Below, piece after piece: positions 17,323-25,960 of a DNA stretch of 29,954 bases. The stretch lies in NCBI GenBank assembly GCA_030407315.1, contig JALQPE010000355.1, positions 1 to 29,954 of the forward strand, given 5' to 3'. The stretch's first letter is position 1, and each line of letters begins with the position of its first letter. Position numbers and translations under genes: made by a program. The notes below the pieces were generated by a model. That model ran no database searches and was not told where the DNA came from. It worked only from the letters and a program-made list of their open reading frames with translations. This stretch comes from Asparagopsis taxiformis. Its lineage: Eukaryota > Rhodophyta > Florideophyceae > Bonnemaisoniales > Bonnemaisoniaceae.

Positions 17323-18112
17323 TGTGATGCAATTTATGTTGCAAGCGCGCGCGCGGGTCGGAGCGATGCGTCGCGTTGAGTCCGCGTGCATCCGCGTTTA
17401 GTTAGTTAGTAAGCGAGCGTACGCGTGGCGATACAATTACGTGTCACGGCGCGCTTGCGCGAACGCGTACGATTGCGAGCTTGGCGCCACGTGTAGCGCC
17501 TTTTGCGAAATTCCCTTTATTTCCCCTTTTTTGGGTTTTTTATGACGAAAGTCTTTTTCCCAAATATTTCCCTTTTTGCGTGCGAGCGAGCGGCCGCCGG
17601 CCGGCCGCGCAAGGACAACCTGTCCTTAGTAGTTAGCTATTAATGGTCGTTTCGCCTCGCACCTTACCAATAAACAGCCAGCATCTTCGCAGCTACGAGT
17701 TAAGCGTTTAGCGAATCGCGAGGACCGATTGCGTTGAAACGTTGCGTGCGGGTTGCTCACGATCGCCGACGTTCGCGTGCGCGCTGCGCATAAACCGATC
17801 GTCGAACCGCGTCGCACCGCGATAGCGCGCGTTGCGTCGCACGCCACTAGGCCAGGGATTTACGACCCCTGTGTGGATCGCGTTGTGCTCGAGTTTACTC
17901 GGTGATCTCACCCTGAGATCACTGCTTGCGCCGGCCCGCGAATCCCGTGTTGCGATCGTTCCCTACGCGTTCCGCCGTTGTACCACCCGTTCGCCAGCGC
18001 GACCGAGCGACGCGCGAACGCAAGTTCAACCAGCGCGTTACGGTTCACCTCGCCCTGACACGGCTGCAATTCTAGAACTCCCCTAGCGATCGCCACCCCG
18101 GCTGGTCCTACA
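17323..18112 (+). repeat. 3' LTR, complete (790 bp)
   Basis: It begins TGTGATGC directly after the polypurine tract and ends GGTCCTACA, giving TG...CA termini. Only its last 293 bp have a partner at the left end. An AATAAA at 17669-17674 is a candidate poly(A) signal. The right flank begins GTCGC and continues, without any spacer, as coding sequence of the ParB-like gene. Confidence 0.85.
17669..17674 (+). promoter_or_regulatory. Candidate LTR poly(A) signal
   Basis: AATAAA within the right LTR ('ttaccaataaacagcc'), upstream of the portion shared with the truncated left LTR. It is the only canonical hexamer I noticed in this LTR. Confidence 0.45.
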
Positions 18113-19265
18113 GTCGCAGAACACGCATCTGCCCGCCGACACGCGTCTGTTCCAGAATGGCAAATTCCATGCCAATGCGAACGTGACCGTGATCGACGGA
18201 CTGCATCGTCTCAATGCTATGCATAGCATTGCCGATGCCTTCACGCGCCTCACCCGTATGCACAGAACCAAGCTGCCACAGGACGCAAACCGCTTGCGCT
18301 GGGTTACTCAGCCTCTGGATGTGTACTACCTTCGCCGCAAGGACGGCAGTGATCTTCAGCCTCATGAGATCATCCACAAGAGTGCAGAGTCGAACCATAC
18401 GACTGGGACGCAACTGACGGAGCGCTCCCTGGTTCGAATCTTGTCTTCCATCCAGCAGTTCATCCGTACGATTGCTGTTGCAAATAACGTGGAAAACGCT
18501 GGCGACTTGCGTGAGTCTGATGTCATCCGAACATTGTTCGAGGCGCAGTTCATGGGGATGATGAATTCAACGAACACGGCCCGGCGGTGGACGCGTTTGG
18601 CTATAGCAACGCTGAAGCATCCTGTTCTCGACGACGTGTTGCGTGAGCTGAACAATTCCGAGCGCCGCAACGAGATTGGGATAACGCACCTGGACCACAA
18701 GATAGTGCGCGAGTTGCTGGAAGAAAACTTTGTCTTCGTCTTGCGTGGTCTTTCGGAGTACTTGAACCCTGCTCATGGTGGACGTCCGGATGGACGCTTT
18801 GACGTGAACGACTTCTATACATACGTCCGTCGCGTGACTGCAATAGCAAATTCTCTGTACGCTGCGTTTGGGCGCCCAAAGAGTATTCTGCGCAAGTCAT
18901 TTCTGAGCACAGAGATGGCAATTGGGTCGGTTAAGCAGCCGAAGGAGTTGCAATGGCATCTCACCAATGCCATTGCAATGTATAGAGGGGACGACCGGAG
19001 CAGTGAGGTTCGAATGCGACGGAGAACCACGCGTTTACAGGATTTGGAAACGAACTTGAAAGAGTTTTTCAATCCGACATTGAAGAAGAAGACTAAGGCT
19101 CGACGCAAACGCCGCCCTTCTGCTGCCAATGTGAGACTCACTCACAAGAAGCCGCGGAATGTCGAACATGAGCCTGCTTCGCATGGCATCCGCCGCCGTT
19201 CACAGCGACTTCGCTCGACGGGGAGCACACGCCTCGAGGAAGAAGAGCCGGTTGTGGTACAATAA
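18113..19265 (+). CDS. ParB/Srx-like domain protein, 5'-truncated by the LTR
   Basis: The frame is open from the LTR junction (SQNTHLPADTRLF...) to TAA 19263-19265, about 383 codons. TVIDGLHRLNAM at about 18,186-18,221 matches the GxHRxxA core of ParB/sulfiredoxin-fold domains, which bind DNA or nucleotide. The N-terminal strand of that fold is missing because the retrotransposon replaces it. After it comes a mostly helical region (for example RESDVIRTLFEAQFMGMM), then an NLS-like basic tract LKKKTKARRKRR at about 19,080-19,115, then an acidic start of a linker (LEEEEPVVVQ). There is no ATG before 18,219, inside the ParB motif, so only a transcript from the LTR could be translated, without the full motif. 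The same frame continues open after the TAA into the dioxygenase-like region, so this is probably the N-terminal half of one long protein. Confidence 0.7.
19263..19265 (+). other. Single in-frame TAA between ParB-like and dioxygenase-like halves
   Basis: The reading frame is continuous from 18,113 to 21,182 except for this codon (CAA TAA TCC). Both sides are acidic or Q/E/D-rich linker of similar composition. A CAA-to-TAA or GAA-to-TAA nonsense mutation explains it most simply. Stop readthrough or an unrecognised intron are alternatives. Confidence 0.75.
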
Positions 19266-21182
19266 TCCGCCGGGGAAGAAGAGCAGGCCGTTGTTGATAA
19301 ACCAACCGATCAACAACAAGCCACTGCTTCCGGTGATGAGGTTGACGAAGACTCCGCCCGTTCCCCCGATTCTGCCGTTGAGATTGTCGCCCAAGATAAC
19401 CAACGTGCTGGTGCGACTCCCTCCAACCAAGAATCTGTCCATAACGTTTCGGACGAGGAAGAAAACAACATTGCAGATGAGGGCCATGTCAAAAGCAAGG
19501 GGGTCCGCGAAGTGACAATTACACTCACTGTTCCGGAAGGAGTCGAAGTCGATGAAGACGGTTACATCGTTCGTGACTCTCCTTCTGAACACGACCTCCT
19601 GTTCGACGACCGTATTCCATCTCTTCCTGACGATTTCGAAGTCAAAGACCGAGCCGAAGTGCATCATCTGGCGCAGCGTCCCGCGGACGTCATCGCATCG
19701 GTGAGGGTTGGCTGTCTGCCCCCGATTGAGCTCAGGTTGTTATTGGAGAGTGTGGAAATCGATGAGGAGGGCAGAGAGGTGAGGTATTTGAAGCAAGTGG
19801 CGATGGACCCTGTGTTTGAGGGGCTGCATATTCCGGAACAACATCGGGCTCGTCATCTTGTTTTCGAGATCGAGACCATCTATCCGATGTTTTTCGCAGC
19901 GTGGAAGATGGCTGCCAAGGCGATGTGTGAGCCTACATCGACTTTTCTACCCTCGAGGCTGGACTTCGCCCAGGTTGCGCGAATGTCTACAAGCTGGAAG
20001 GATTCGTATGAGGCCGGCACTGGTATGGCGTACTTCCACAATTGCCGAACGGAAATCAACGAGCGAGGGTATACGGTGATGCACAATTTCGCGGATGTAA
20101 GCTACCTCGATGCGTCGGACAAGTTCCCATTTGACTTGGGTCTCATGGAAGAAATTCCTAACCAGGAATTGTTTCGGTACTTCTTGGGAACATGGGAGGG
20201 GGAGGAGGTGCACAAGGACCCTGGGAACCGGCAGCTGTGGAGTCCCATTGTCAATACTGGGGACGATGAAACAGATGAGAAGAACCGGAATGAGGGGAGG
20301 GCTCGCTTCACGTCTACGCGCCACTGCCTGGTTGACTATGCCGAGAACGACGAGTCGCATATCGACCGGTTTAAGTTTGTGACGCGGCGAGCCCTGCTGG
20401 ATGTGTGGTTGGGAATCCTTGTCCGGCTGATAGGGCTGGAGGAGTGCGGTTTACCGGGAGAAAAACTTGTCATGCCGGCATCTGGGGGACGGTTTTTGAT
20501 AACGGGAAAGGGGTGTCCTCGGCAGGTCCCACACAATGATTTCCCTGTTCCTCCTCGCGACCGCAAAGATCAACTTCCGGGTTACTTTGTTATTACCAAC
20601 GGAGATGACCCATTCCCTATCTGGGTGTGTCCAGGGTCCCACAAGTACGTCTTTTCCAAAGCACTGGAATTAGATATGTACGCCAAGACGATGAAGCTGA
20701 AGAAGGTAATCGTTCCGCCACGTTCAGTCTTCATCGGTCACGGCCATGTACAACATGCCGGGGCAGGGCATCTCGACAGAGTTGTGTCACACACGACAAC
20801 GAGGTATCACACGTATTTCAGGAATGCGTCGTATCCGATTCCCGACAATGTTTCGTTTGGTTTCATCAGGCGGTTGGGATTCGAAGAAGAAGTAATCCCC
20901 AATGCTCCGCGCCGGTCTGCCAGGCAAAGTCAACCGGCACCTGTCAATGTTCGCCACAAGACAGTTGTTCCCATCCCGGTCAAGAAAGATCGTAGGCCGA
21001 AGACAGGGCAGCTCGGAATCATGCGGATGAAGACGACAGAAGCTCCCAAGAAGAGAACCCTCACAGCGGGTGAAGAATTCATCTTGAGTAGATCAACTCC
21101 ACAGTTGCCGATAACGCCTATTCTGCCGGGAGATCCTGAATATGATGAGGACGAAGACGAAGAACAATTTTCCGACGGCTAG
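19266..21182 (+). CDS. 2-oxoglutarate/Fe(II) dioxygenase-like domain protein (C-terminal half)
   Basis: The frame is open from just after the TAA to TAG 21180-21182. It starts with an acidic, disordered linker (to about 19,650), then a folded region. ERGYTVMHNF (about 20,065) and the stretch GKGCPRQVPHNDF show the usual lead into a double-stranded beta-helix dioxygenase. The HxD metal motif is H (20532-20534) and D (20538-20540). WVCPGSH follows at about 20,622-20,642, then VPPRSVFIGHGHVQHAG with a likely distal metal His at 20754-20756, and an Arg in TTRYHTYF for 2-oxoglutarate. Family members oxidise DNA, protein or small molecules. The PGSH motif recalls PhyH-type enzymes, and a TET/JBP-type assignment cannot be made by eye. 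The basic, Pro/Lys-rich tail (about 20,900-21,070) and acidic end suit a nuclear protein. If the TAA is real, the first ATG (19803) would still keep the domain (459 aa). Confidence 0.7.
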   Translation, partial: SAGEEEQAVVDKPTDQQQATASGDEVDEDSARSPDSAVEIVAQDNQRAGATPSNQESVHNVSDEEENNIADEGHVKSKGVREVTITLTVPEGVEVDEDGYIVRDSPSEHDLLFDDRIPSLPDDFEVKDRAEVHHLAQRPADVIASVRVGCLPPIELRLLLESVEIDEEGREVRYLKQVAMDPVFEGLHIPEQHRARHLVFEIETIYPMFFAAWKMAAKAMCEPTSTFLPSRLDFAQVARMSTSWKDSYEAGTGMAYFHNCRTEINERGYTVMHNFADVSYLDASDKFPFDLGLMEEIPNQELFRYFLGTWEGEEVHKDPGNRQLWSPIVNTGDDETDEKNRNEGRARFTSTRHCLVDYAENDESHIDRFKFVTRRALLDVWLGILVRLIGLEECGLPGEKLVMPASGGRFLITGKGCPRQVPHNDFPVPPRDRKDQLPGYFVITNGDDPFPIWVCPGSHKYVFSKALELDMYAKTMKLKKVIVPPRSVFIGHGHVQHAGAGHLDRVVSHTTTRYHTYFRNASYPIPDNVSFGFIRRLGFEEEVIPNAPRRSARQSQPAPVNVRHKTVVPIPVKKDRRPKTGQLGIMRMKTTEAPKKRTLTAGEEFILSRSTPQLPITPILPGDPEYDEDEDEEQFSDG

Positions 21183-21440
21183 ATAGCTTAACAACTACTA
21201 CTTTGGTAAACAATTATCGAGAATATAATCATCTCCTTTATCACTTTCAATCTATGAACCTAGTATAATGTACTTCCGTTCCATGCTTTCAAACTAGATT
21301 GTCCATTCCCTCGTGGGTTGGAGCATGATTTCCAGGACGATTCCCTCACATCTCTAGACTCGATGGTCTATGGTGGAAATAGCAGAACAATTGGGTTTGT
21401 ACGTGCTTCATCGCCTACTTGCTTCCGGTAATGTGTGGAC
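21183..21440. other. Intergenic, nothing recognised
   Basis: AT-rich downstream region of the dioxygenase-like gene. No canonical AATAAA was seen close to the stop. No frame or repeat could be supported. Confidence 0.4.
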
Positions 21441-21442
21441 GT

Positions 21443-21670
21443 GCACGATACACGATCAACCTGAAATGGACGTCCGGTGGATGTCAATCAATTTGGTGGC
21501 CCAGCATCTCCTGTGCCGAAAATTCCTGCACTCACTTCTGATATACGTCTAGACGTGTTTCCCACTTGTACGCATCAGGGAAGGCTGCACGGAAGGTTGA
21601 GACTACGCTACTTGTGTACCGCGTCGTCTGAAATAGCGAGTAGTGTTTGTTGTATAGTTGTGGAGTATGC
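21443..21670. repeat. Dispersed repeat shared with 3.3-3.56 kb
   Basis: It carries the 'tgaaatggacgtccggtgga' motif and then 'aatttggtggcccagcatct', continuing to 'gcgagtagtgtttgttgtat'. It aligns with 3,298-3,560 in the same orientation and lacks the ~50-bp internal segment present there. The pair therefore brackets the retrotransposon and the ParB-dioxygenase locus in direct orientation. Confidence 0.55.
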
Positions 21671-21955
21671 GTCTAGTGGTTTGTAAAGCTTGCAGAACGG
21701 GATAGGGATGTGGGTGGCCCTATTTTATGAATACATGAGTACCAATATTCAGGGTTGACAAAGCGGAAAGTCATAGGCTCGTACATGTTTGAGATTGCAT
21801 AGTAGAGAAAATATTTACATCGAAATTTACATGGAGCTGATGGAGGTTTTAAGGATGAGGTATGAGAGGAAGAAAATTCTTCTGTGGTATGAGGATGTGT
21901 TCTGTGGGGGGTTGGAATCTTGGGATGGTACCACTACGGTGTTGAGAATGAAAAC

Positions 21956-22265
21956 AGACAGTAAATTTACTGTCTGAGACAGTAAAAATTACTGTCTGGC
22001 CAAGACAGTGCGCGGAGACAGTAAAATTTACTGTCTGGAAATTTCAGAATACTGCTGCAGCAGTAAACTGGCACGAAATCTGGACAGTACCAAAAACAGT
22101 AAAATTTACTGTCCAGAACAGTAAATTTTACTGTCCGGAAGTGTTGCCGCCAGACAGTATGTGCAGACAGTACATTTTACTGTCTGAGACAATACATTGT
22201 ACTGTATTACTGCACTGTCTGGGGAAATCTGTAGACAGTAGTGTAGATAGCAAATTGTATTGTCT
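21956..22265. repeat. Array of ~20-bp palindromes (CAGTAAATTTACTG type)
   Basis: The first unit, AGACAGTAAATTTACTGTCT (21956-21975), is a perfect 20-bp palindrome. Near-palindromic relatives start at 21977, 22016, 22096, 22118, 22165, 22187 and 22245, and a different perfect palindrome (ACTGCTGCAGCAGT) lies at 22051-22064. Several start-to-start spacings are 21-22 bp and others 35-47 bp, close to two or four helical turns. Units decay towards the right end. The array sits between the dioxygenase-like gene and the coiled-coil gene. It could be protein-binding sites, RNA hairpins or a simple expanded repeat. Confidence 0.8.
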
Positions 22266-22299
22266 GCGGGTAGTACCGTGCATTGTTTGACAACACTGT

Positions 22300-22833
22300 C
22301 TGGTGGAGTGGACTTAGAGGAAATATGGAGCATAGTGTTGGTGTGAAGGTAAATATTGGAATGGTGTGTGGTATACGACTATATTAATTGTGATGGTGCT
22401 TTACAGATAGTTTTGTGCGGGGAAGCTAGATGCTGAATAGGACGTTGGAGAAAGGAAGATTGGGAGAACAGAACATATCTGGTTTGTCTCACCGTAAGGA
22501 GAGAATGTACATAGTAGCTATAATATGTTGAGTTTAGCATTTCAAATTATACCTATCTATCTTTGCATTGAAAGTGTCTAGTAGGAGACGTCAGTCTGGT
22601 AGCGAGGTGTGGTATGCACAGGACGTGGGTGGTGGCAAAGGAAAGAATACGCACCATCCACCACTAAATTATGAAAAATAACCGTTACGGAGCACTGGGA
22701 AGCATTATTATTATGTAGAGTAGACCAGGATGGATGCATCCACTGAAATGATATTTGCTACAACACTGCTGTACTAAGCGTGACATCCTTCAAAGCAATT
22801 CTCCTTTTAGCAAACTCCAATTGCAAGGTCAAG
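22300..22833. other. AT-rich intergenic region upstream of the coiled-coil gene
   Basis: No frame or repeat was recognised. It should contain the promoter of the gene starting at 22,834, but no clear TATA element stands out. The sequence is AT-rich with short runs such as ATTATTATTATG near 22,705. Confidence 0.35.
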
Positions 22834-24360
22834 ATGAATCCCGAAACCTCCGTAAGCATCGCCGCATTTTCCGAAATAACGCGTGAGGGCTTTTCGAACA
22901 TCACTGCAGAGTTGAAAGCCCTGAGTGATAAAATGGATGCCGTCGAGAAGAGCACCATTCAATTACGCGAGACTCTCGGAAATGTCGCCAAGACTGTCTC
23001 CATGCTAAACACCGATATGCAGGAGGTCAAGAGCATCGTCGATGGGCTTCTGAGCCAGGGACAAGGACATCCGAAGAAGATCGCCTCCGAGAAGGACAGG
23101 GAACGTCTCCGCATTGCGCAGGATGCGGAGAAATCGTTCACGTTCGAAATGGTGTGTGCTGTGCTGTGTGCTGTTGTTCCAACGTACACGAAGGCAATGG
23201 TGGATAAGAGGGATAGGCATTTCAACGGATGCCAGCTAATCAATACGCTGATGTTCGCCAGGCAGAGCAATGAGCGAAAGGATGTGTTCAATAGGACGCT
23301 TGCCGGCCGGAACCACATTGAATTGCGCTGCCAAGTTGTGACCTCTTTAATCAAGAATACGTGTCAAAACAATTCTTTCAGAGAGGGAGGAGACCGTTCC
23401 AGCTCCAATGGAACGTCGGAAGGTATCGAACGGTGGAGGGCGCGGGGGTATGTGACTACCGGGACCATTGAGGAGACAATTCGCGGAACGGACTCTGCTC
23501 GCATGGATGGAATGCATGGGACGTCCGAGGGAAGTGATGGGGCCGGTCGAAAGCAGAAGCGAAGAAAGGTTGGTGACAATGGGCCGTTGCACAGAAAGGA
23601 GGTAGGCATCACTGTGACGAAATCGGCACTCACAGCAGTGACCGGGTTTATGAACAAGTCCAGAGATCATGTGCGAAACCGGTTCATCCGAGATCTTGGA
23701 TTCGTTCTATACAGTGGGTTTCAAGGTTCAGTCCGAATGGAGCATCATTTGCACGACGGTGGGCTGGACATTGAGTCAGTTCCAAGTCTGTACTCGGCGC
23801 AGAGGAAAATGAATGCAGCGGAGCGTGCAGCAATGGATGACAAGAATATGAAGATTCTTCGCGACTTCATTGCAGTGCGAAAAGAAATGCTATTCAAAGT
23901 CGAGTACGAAGTTCAAATAATTGGAGAACCGGACAAGAGGTTTTTGACTAGGAGGATCAATTTAGTAGAGGTTGCACTGAACTTTGCAGTCGCCTACACG
24001 CAATGTTCTGATAAGAACATGTTCCTGCGACGTTCAGAATACTCCTTGCAATTCATCTACATACTTGCATACGGGTTCCGAACGATTTTGAAATTTCAAA
24101 GTGGAACAGAGGTGGAAGGAGCGCAAATCCGGGAAATCAATGAAGCAGTGAAACTGCTTCTTCCCGGGGAGCGGGTGAGTAGTCGGTTCATGAATGAGGA
24201 GGTTTTGACTATATCGCGTGATAGATATGAAGAACTGAACGTAGACGATGGGGGGGAATCAGTGCTGGAGGAGAGCTTCAGGTCTATGGAAGAGGACGGA
24301 GGAGATGCAGAATATGTGAAGGTATTCGTCGATGATGAAATCGAGAATGAAGGGGAGTAG
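22834..24360 (+). CDS. Coiled-coil nuclear protein of unknown function (508 aa)
   Basis: An intact ORF. I place the start at the first ATG (22834, context AAGATGAAT); the frame is open slightly further upstream, but without an ATG. Residues about 18-75 form a strong heptad coiled coil (ITAELKALSDKMDAVEK, LRETLGNVAKTVSMLNTDM). Residues about 80-175 are a basic, then mixed folded region. Residues about 180-238 are Gly/Ser-rich. RKQKRRKV at 239-246 is a candidate nuclear localisation signal. A second folded region (about 255-460) has alternating helices (for example FIAVRKEMLFKVEYEVQI). The last ~45 residues are strongly acidic. I recognise no family. The coiled coil suggests oligomerisation or a partner subunit for the neighbouring ParB-type proteins, which is inference from position only. 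An AATAAA lies 45 nt after the stop. Confidence 0.75.
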   Translation: MNPETSVSIAAFSEITREGFSNITAELKALSDKMDAVEKSTIQLRETLGNVAKTVSMLNTDMQEVKSIVDGLLSQGQGHPKKIASEKDRERLRIAQDAEKSFTFEMVCAVLCAVVPTYTKAMVDKRDRHFNGCQLINTLMFARQSNERKDVFNRTLAGRNHIELRCQVVTSLIKNTCQNNSFREGGDRSSSNGTSEGIERWRARGYVTTGTIEETIRGTDSARMDGMHGTSEGSDGAGRKQKRRKVGDNGPLHRKEVGITVTKSALTAVTGFMNKSRDHVRNRFIRDLGFVLYSGFQGSVRMEHHLHDGGLDIESVPSLYSAQRKMNAAERAAMDDKNMKILRDFIAVRKEMLFKVEYEVQIIGEPDKRFLTRRINLVEVALNFAVAYTQCSDKNMFLRRSEYSLQFIYILAYGFRTILKFQSGTEVEGAQIREINEAVKLLLPGERVSSRFMNEEVLTISRDRYEELNVDDGGESVLEESFRSMEEDGGDAEYVKVFVDDEIENEGE

Positions 24361-24404
24361 TATCGGATGAAACCAGTTTCGGTGTAGTAGACGAAGAATG
24401 AAGA

Positions 24405-24410
24405 AATAAA
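24405..24410 (+). promoter_or_regulatory. Candidate poly(A) signal of the coiled-coil gene
   Basis: AATAAA within 'gaagaaataaaatttctg', about 45 nt beyond the stop codon at 24358-24360, a reasonable position for 3'-end formation in a compact genome. Confidence 0.45.
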
Positions 24411-24740
24411 ATTTCTGTTGAGGTGAATTTTGTAATAGATGGAAGTAGATAGGTGCGAGACATCAGGAAACCAGTCAGACGATAGTGTCAAGTCGAAGGA
24501 AAAGCGCAGAGACAGGTAGTGGAATAGTCGAAGTAGGAAGGGGCGAGGGTATCCGTCTTTACTAGAAATTGATGGCCACAGGAGCTCTAGAATGGAATAC
24601 CCAGGAACAGGATAACTACGGATAGGTGTGCTTTATCATTTTGCTCCGGACTACAGGTGGCAGGTGGAGGAGAGGGTGGGTGGGTAGTGTCTGAATCCGC
24701 ATTGAAGCCAAGACGAGAGATAGCCTCATAGCCAATGTCT

Positions 24741-25442
24741 TCAAGCTCCTGGCATATAGTAGTACCACTGAAAATACAGCAAGGTAAGCGTAGATGTAGT
24801 GTACCAAACGTCTCTGCGGTTGATAGAGGCTGGAAAGTGCTGTAACAAGCTCGGCGCTGAATACGTCTTCCACAGTAACGAAAACGTTGCTCCATAAGTA
24901 ACAGTAGCCTTATCACGTAGGTGGAAAGAGTCCACGATGCTAGACTGTGATAGTTGGCTAAGACATAGGGGATGTAAAAATGTATTGTTGACATGGTCAA
25001 ACTCGTAGGAGTCTCTGCAAAGAACTGTCATACGTTGGTCTGGGCTGGACAGGACGTAAGCAGATGAGCCGACGAGAAATGCGGAAGAAGGAGCATCATG
25101 AGAGCAGTCAACGTCGACTAGATTTCCTAAAATTCGGACAATCGATGAGCTGCCTCCATCGCGTTCCGCCCTGCTCTTCACCAATATTTTCTGGAACCCG
25201 TGTTGCGAGGTACCTATGGAGTCACATAGTGCCTGAAAGGTGGGGAAAATGATGGAAAGATCCGACTCATTTCCAGAGGGAAAGGTGATGTCCTCAAAGG
25301 ACGGCAGGAAGAGAACATCACGATTCTCTTTCGCCTTGCATTGAATGGCAATAGTGCGGAATTGAGCAAGGGAGCAGTCAGCCTGTACTCTGATTTCTTT
25401 CTTGCGATGTTTGTCGCATTCCCCTGGAGTGCTCGGATTTTG
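24741..25442 (-). CDS. Unrecognised minus-strand ORF (233 codons, no early ATG)
   Basis: On the minus strand a single frame is open from 25,442 down to a stop at 24,741. It reads like protein (for example CSLAQFRTIAIQCKAKENRD, then FLPSFEDITFPSGNESDLSI). No start codon opens it; the first Met is internal. An AG acceptor (CTCCAG, then GGGAATGCG, at about 25,429/25,423) and an upstream GTATGT donor (plus-strand 25501-25506) would remove 83 nt and are in matching phase with an upstream frame. It may therefore be a downstream exon. After about 24,830 another frame (ending 24,587) looks equally plausible, so a frameshift near the 3' end is possible. I recognise no domain. The gene points towards the coiled-coil gene. 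Confidence 0.4.
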   Translation of the reverse strand, partial: QNPSTPGECDKHRKKEIRVQADCSLAQFRTIAIQCKAKENRDVLFLPSFEDITFPSGNESDLSIIFPTFQALCDSIGTSQHGFQKILVKSRAERDGGSSSIVRILGNLVDVDCSHDAPSSAFLVGSSAYVLSSPDQRMTVLCRDSYEFDHVNNTFLHPLCLSQLSQSSIVDSFHLRDKATVTYGATFSLLWKTYSAPSLLQHFPASINRRDVWYTTSTLTLLYFQWYYYMPGA

Positions 25443-25960
25443 TCATCCGGAGGAGAGGGGCTTGTCGTGTACACACCAAGCTTCTGAAACAGAATGCTAC
25501 ATACAGTCAGAGCAGAGGAGGTCATGGAGCTGTTGGAATCGAATGGAGGGGAAGAGGATGTTTGGCAGCTGACTCCAGCTTTTCCAATCTTGCCAGCATT
25601 TCTGCTATGGTCTTCTTCATTTGATCCGCAGTGCAATCTTGAAGGATGCCGCGGTGGCGGTGGCGAGTGTGGTCAATGCCTGTAGTCCGGGTCTCTCTCT
25701 GCTGGGGAGCAGGTGAGTCCATACTGCGAAGCTCACCACTTCGCCACGGGAACCCTTCCGGAATCCTTGTCGACGAGCTCGTTACGATCTGAAATCTTGA
25801 CTTGAGAAAGGGTAGAGTCGAAACCATATTCAGCTTGTATTCGAGCAATGCATGGAGGAATGGTCTGTTTCAGTCTTGACCTGAGTAATTTCCTTGACGA
25901 TTGCAGACCACCACACAATTTTTCGTTTCCTCCCAAACGGCCGAAGTTCCCATTGAACTT
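25443..25960 (-). CDS. Probable upstream exon(s) of the same minus-strand gene
   Basis: Minus-strand pieces that look coding overlap in different frames. One from about 25,936 (LGGNEKLCGGLQSSRKLLRS, then LVDKDSGRVPVAKW) ends at 25,733. Another runs to 25,522 with a short helix (ADQMKKTIAEMLARLEKLES). Between them, GTGAGC near 25,735 and CCCCAGCAG near 25,690 could be intron borders of a 45-50 nt intron. No single spliced model is clean, so introns and frameshift decay cannot be told apart. No family recognised. Confidence 0.3.

Larger units (their letters stand above)
6448..18112 (+). mobile_element. Ty3/gypsy chromodomain LTR retrotransposon (chromovirus)
   Basis: In order: partial 5' LTR (6448-6739), a likely primer-binding site, leader, gag with one CCHC knuckle, pol with protease, RT, RNase H, integrase and chromodomain, a long post-pol region, a G-rich polypurine tract (17312-17322) and a full 3' LTR (17323-18112). 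The RT-before-integrase order and the chromodomain after the GPF segment place it in Ty3/gypsy chromoviruses. The internal sequence is strikingly rich in CpG (many GCGCG runs) compared with its AT-rich surroundings. The shared LTR parts differ at one substitution and one single-base indel over 292 bp, which suggests recent insertion. The left LTR lacks its first ~497 bp, so this copy probably cannot start its own genomic transcript, although pol is intact. No target-site duplication can be checked because the left end is lost. Confidence 0.95.

Noticed and set aside
19263..19265. Alternative genetic code with TAA as glutamine
   Set aside because: TAA, TAG and TGA all end well-formed frames in this window (gag TAG, pol TAA, coiled-coil gene TAG), so a reassigned TAA is unlikely.
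18113..21182. Firm assignment of the dioxygenase to the TET/JBP family
   Set aside because: HxD and distal H and R are shared by all 2OG-Fe(II) enzymes, and the PGSH motif leans towards PhyH-like proteins. Family-specific residues could not be checked by eye.
21956..22265. CRISPR array
   Set aside because: The units are palindromes with variable 1-26 bp gaps in a eukaryotic context. There are no uniform spacers and no cas genes.
25481..25506. 21-nt GTATGT...TTTCAG as an ultra-short intron
   Set aside because: It is below the usual minimum for spliceosomal introns, its length is a multiple of three and the frame is open through it, so nothing requires removal.
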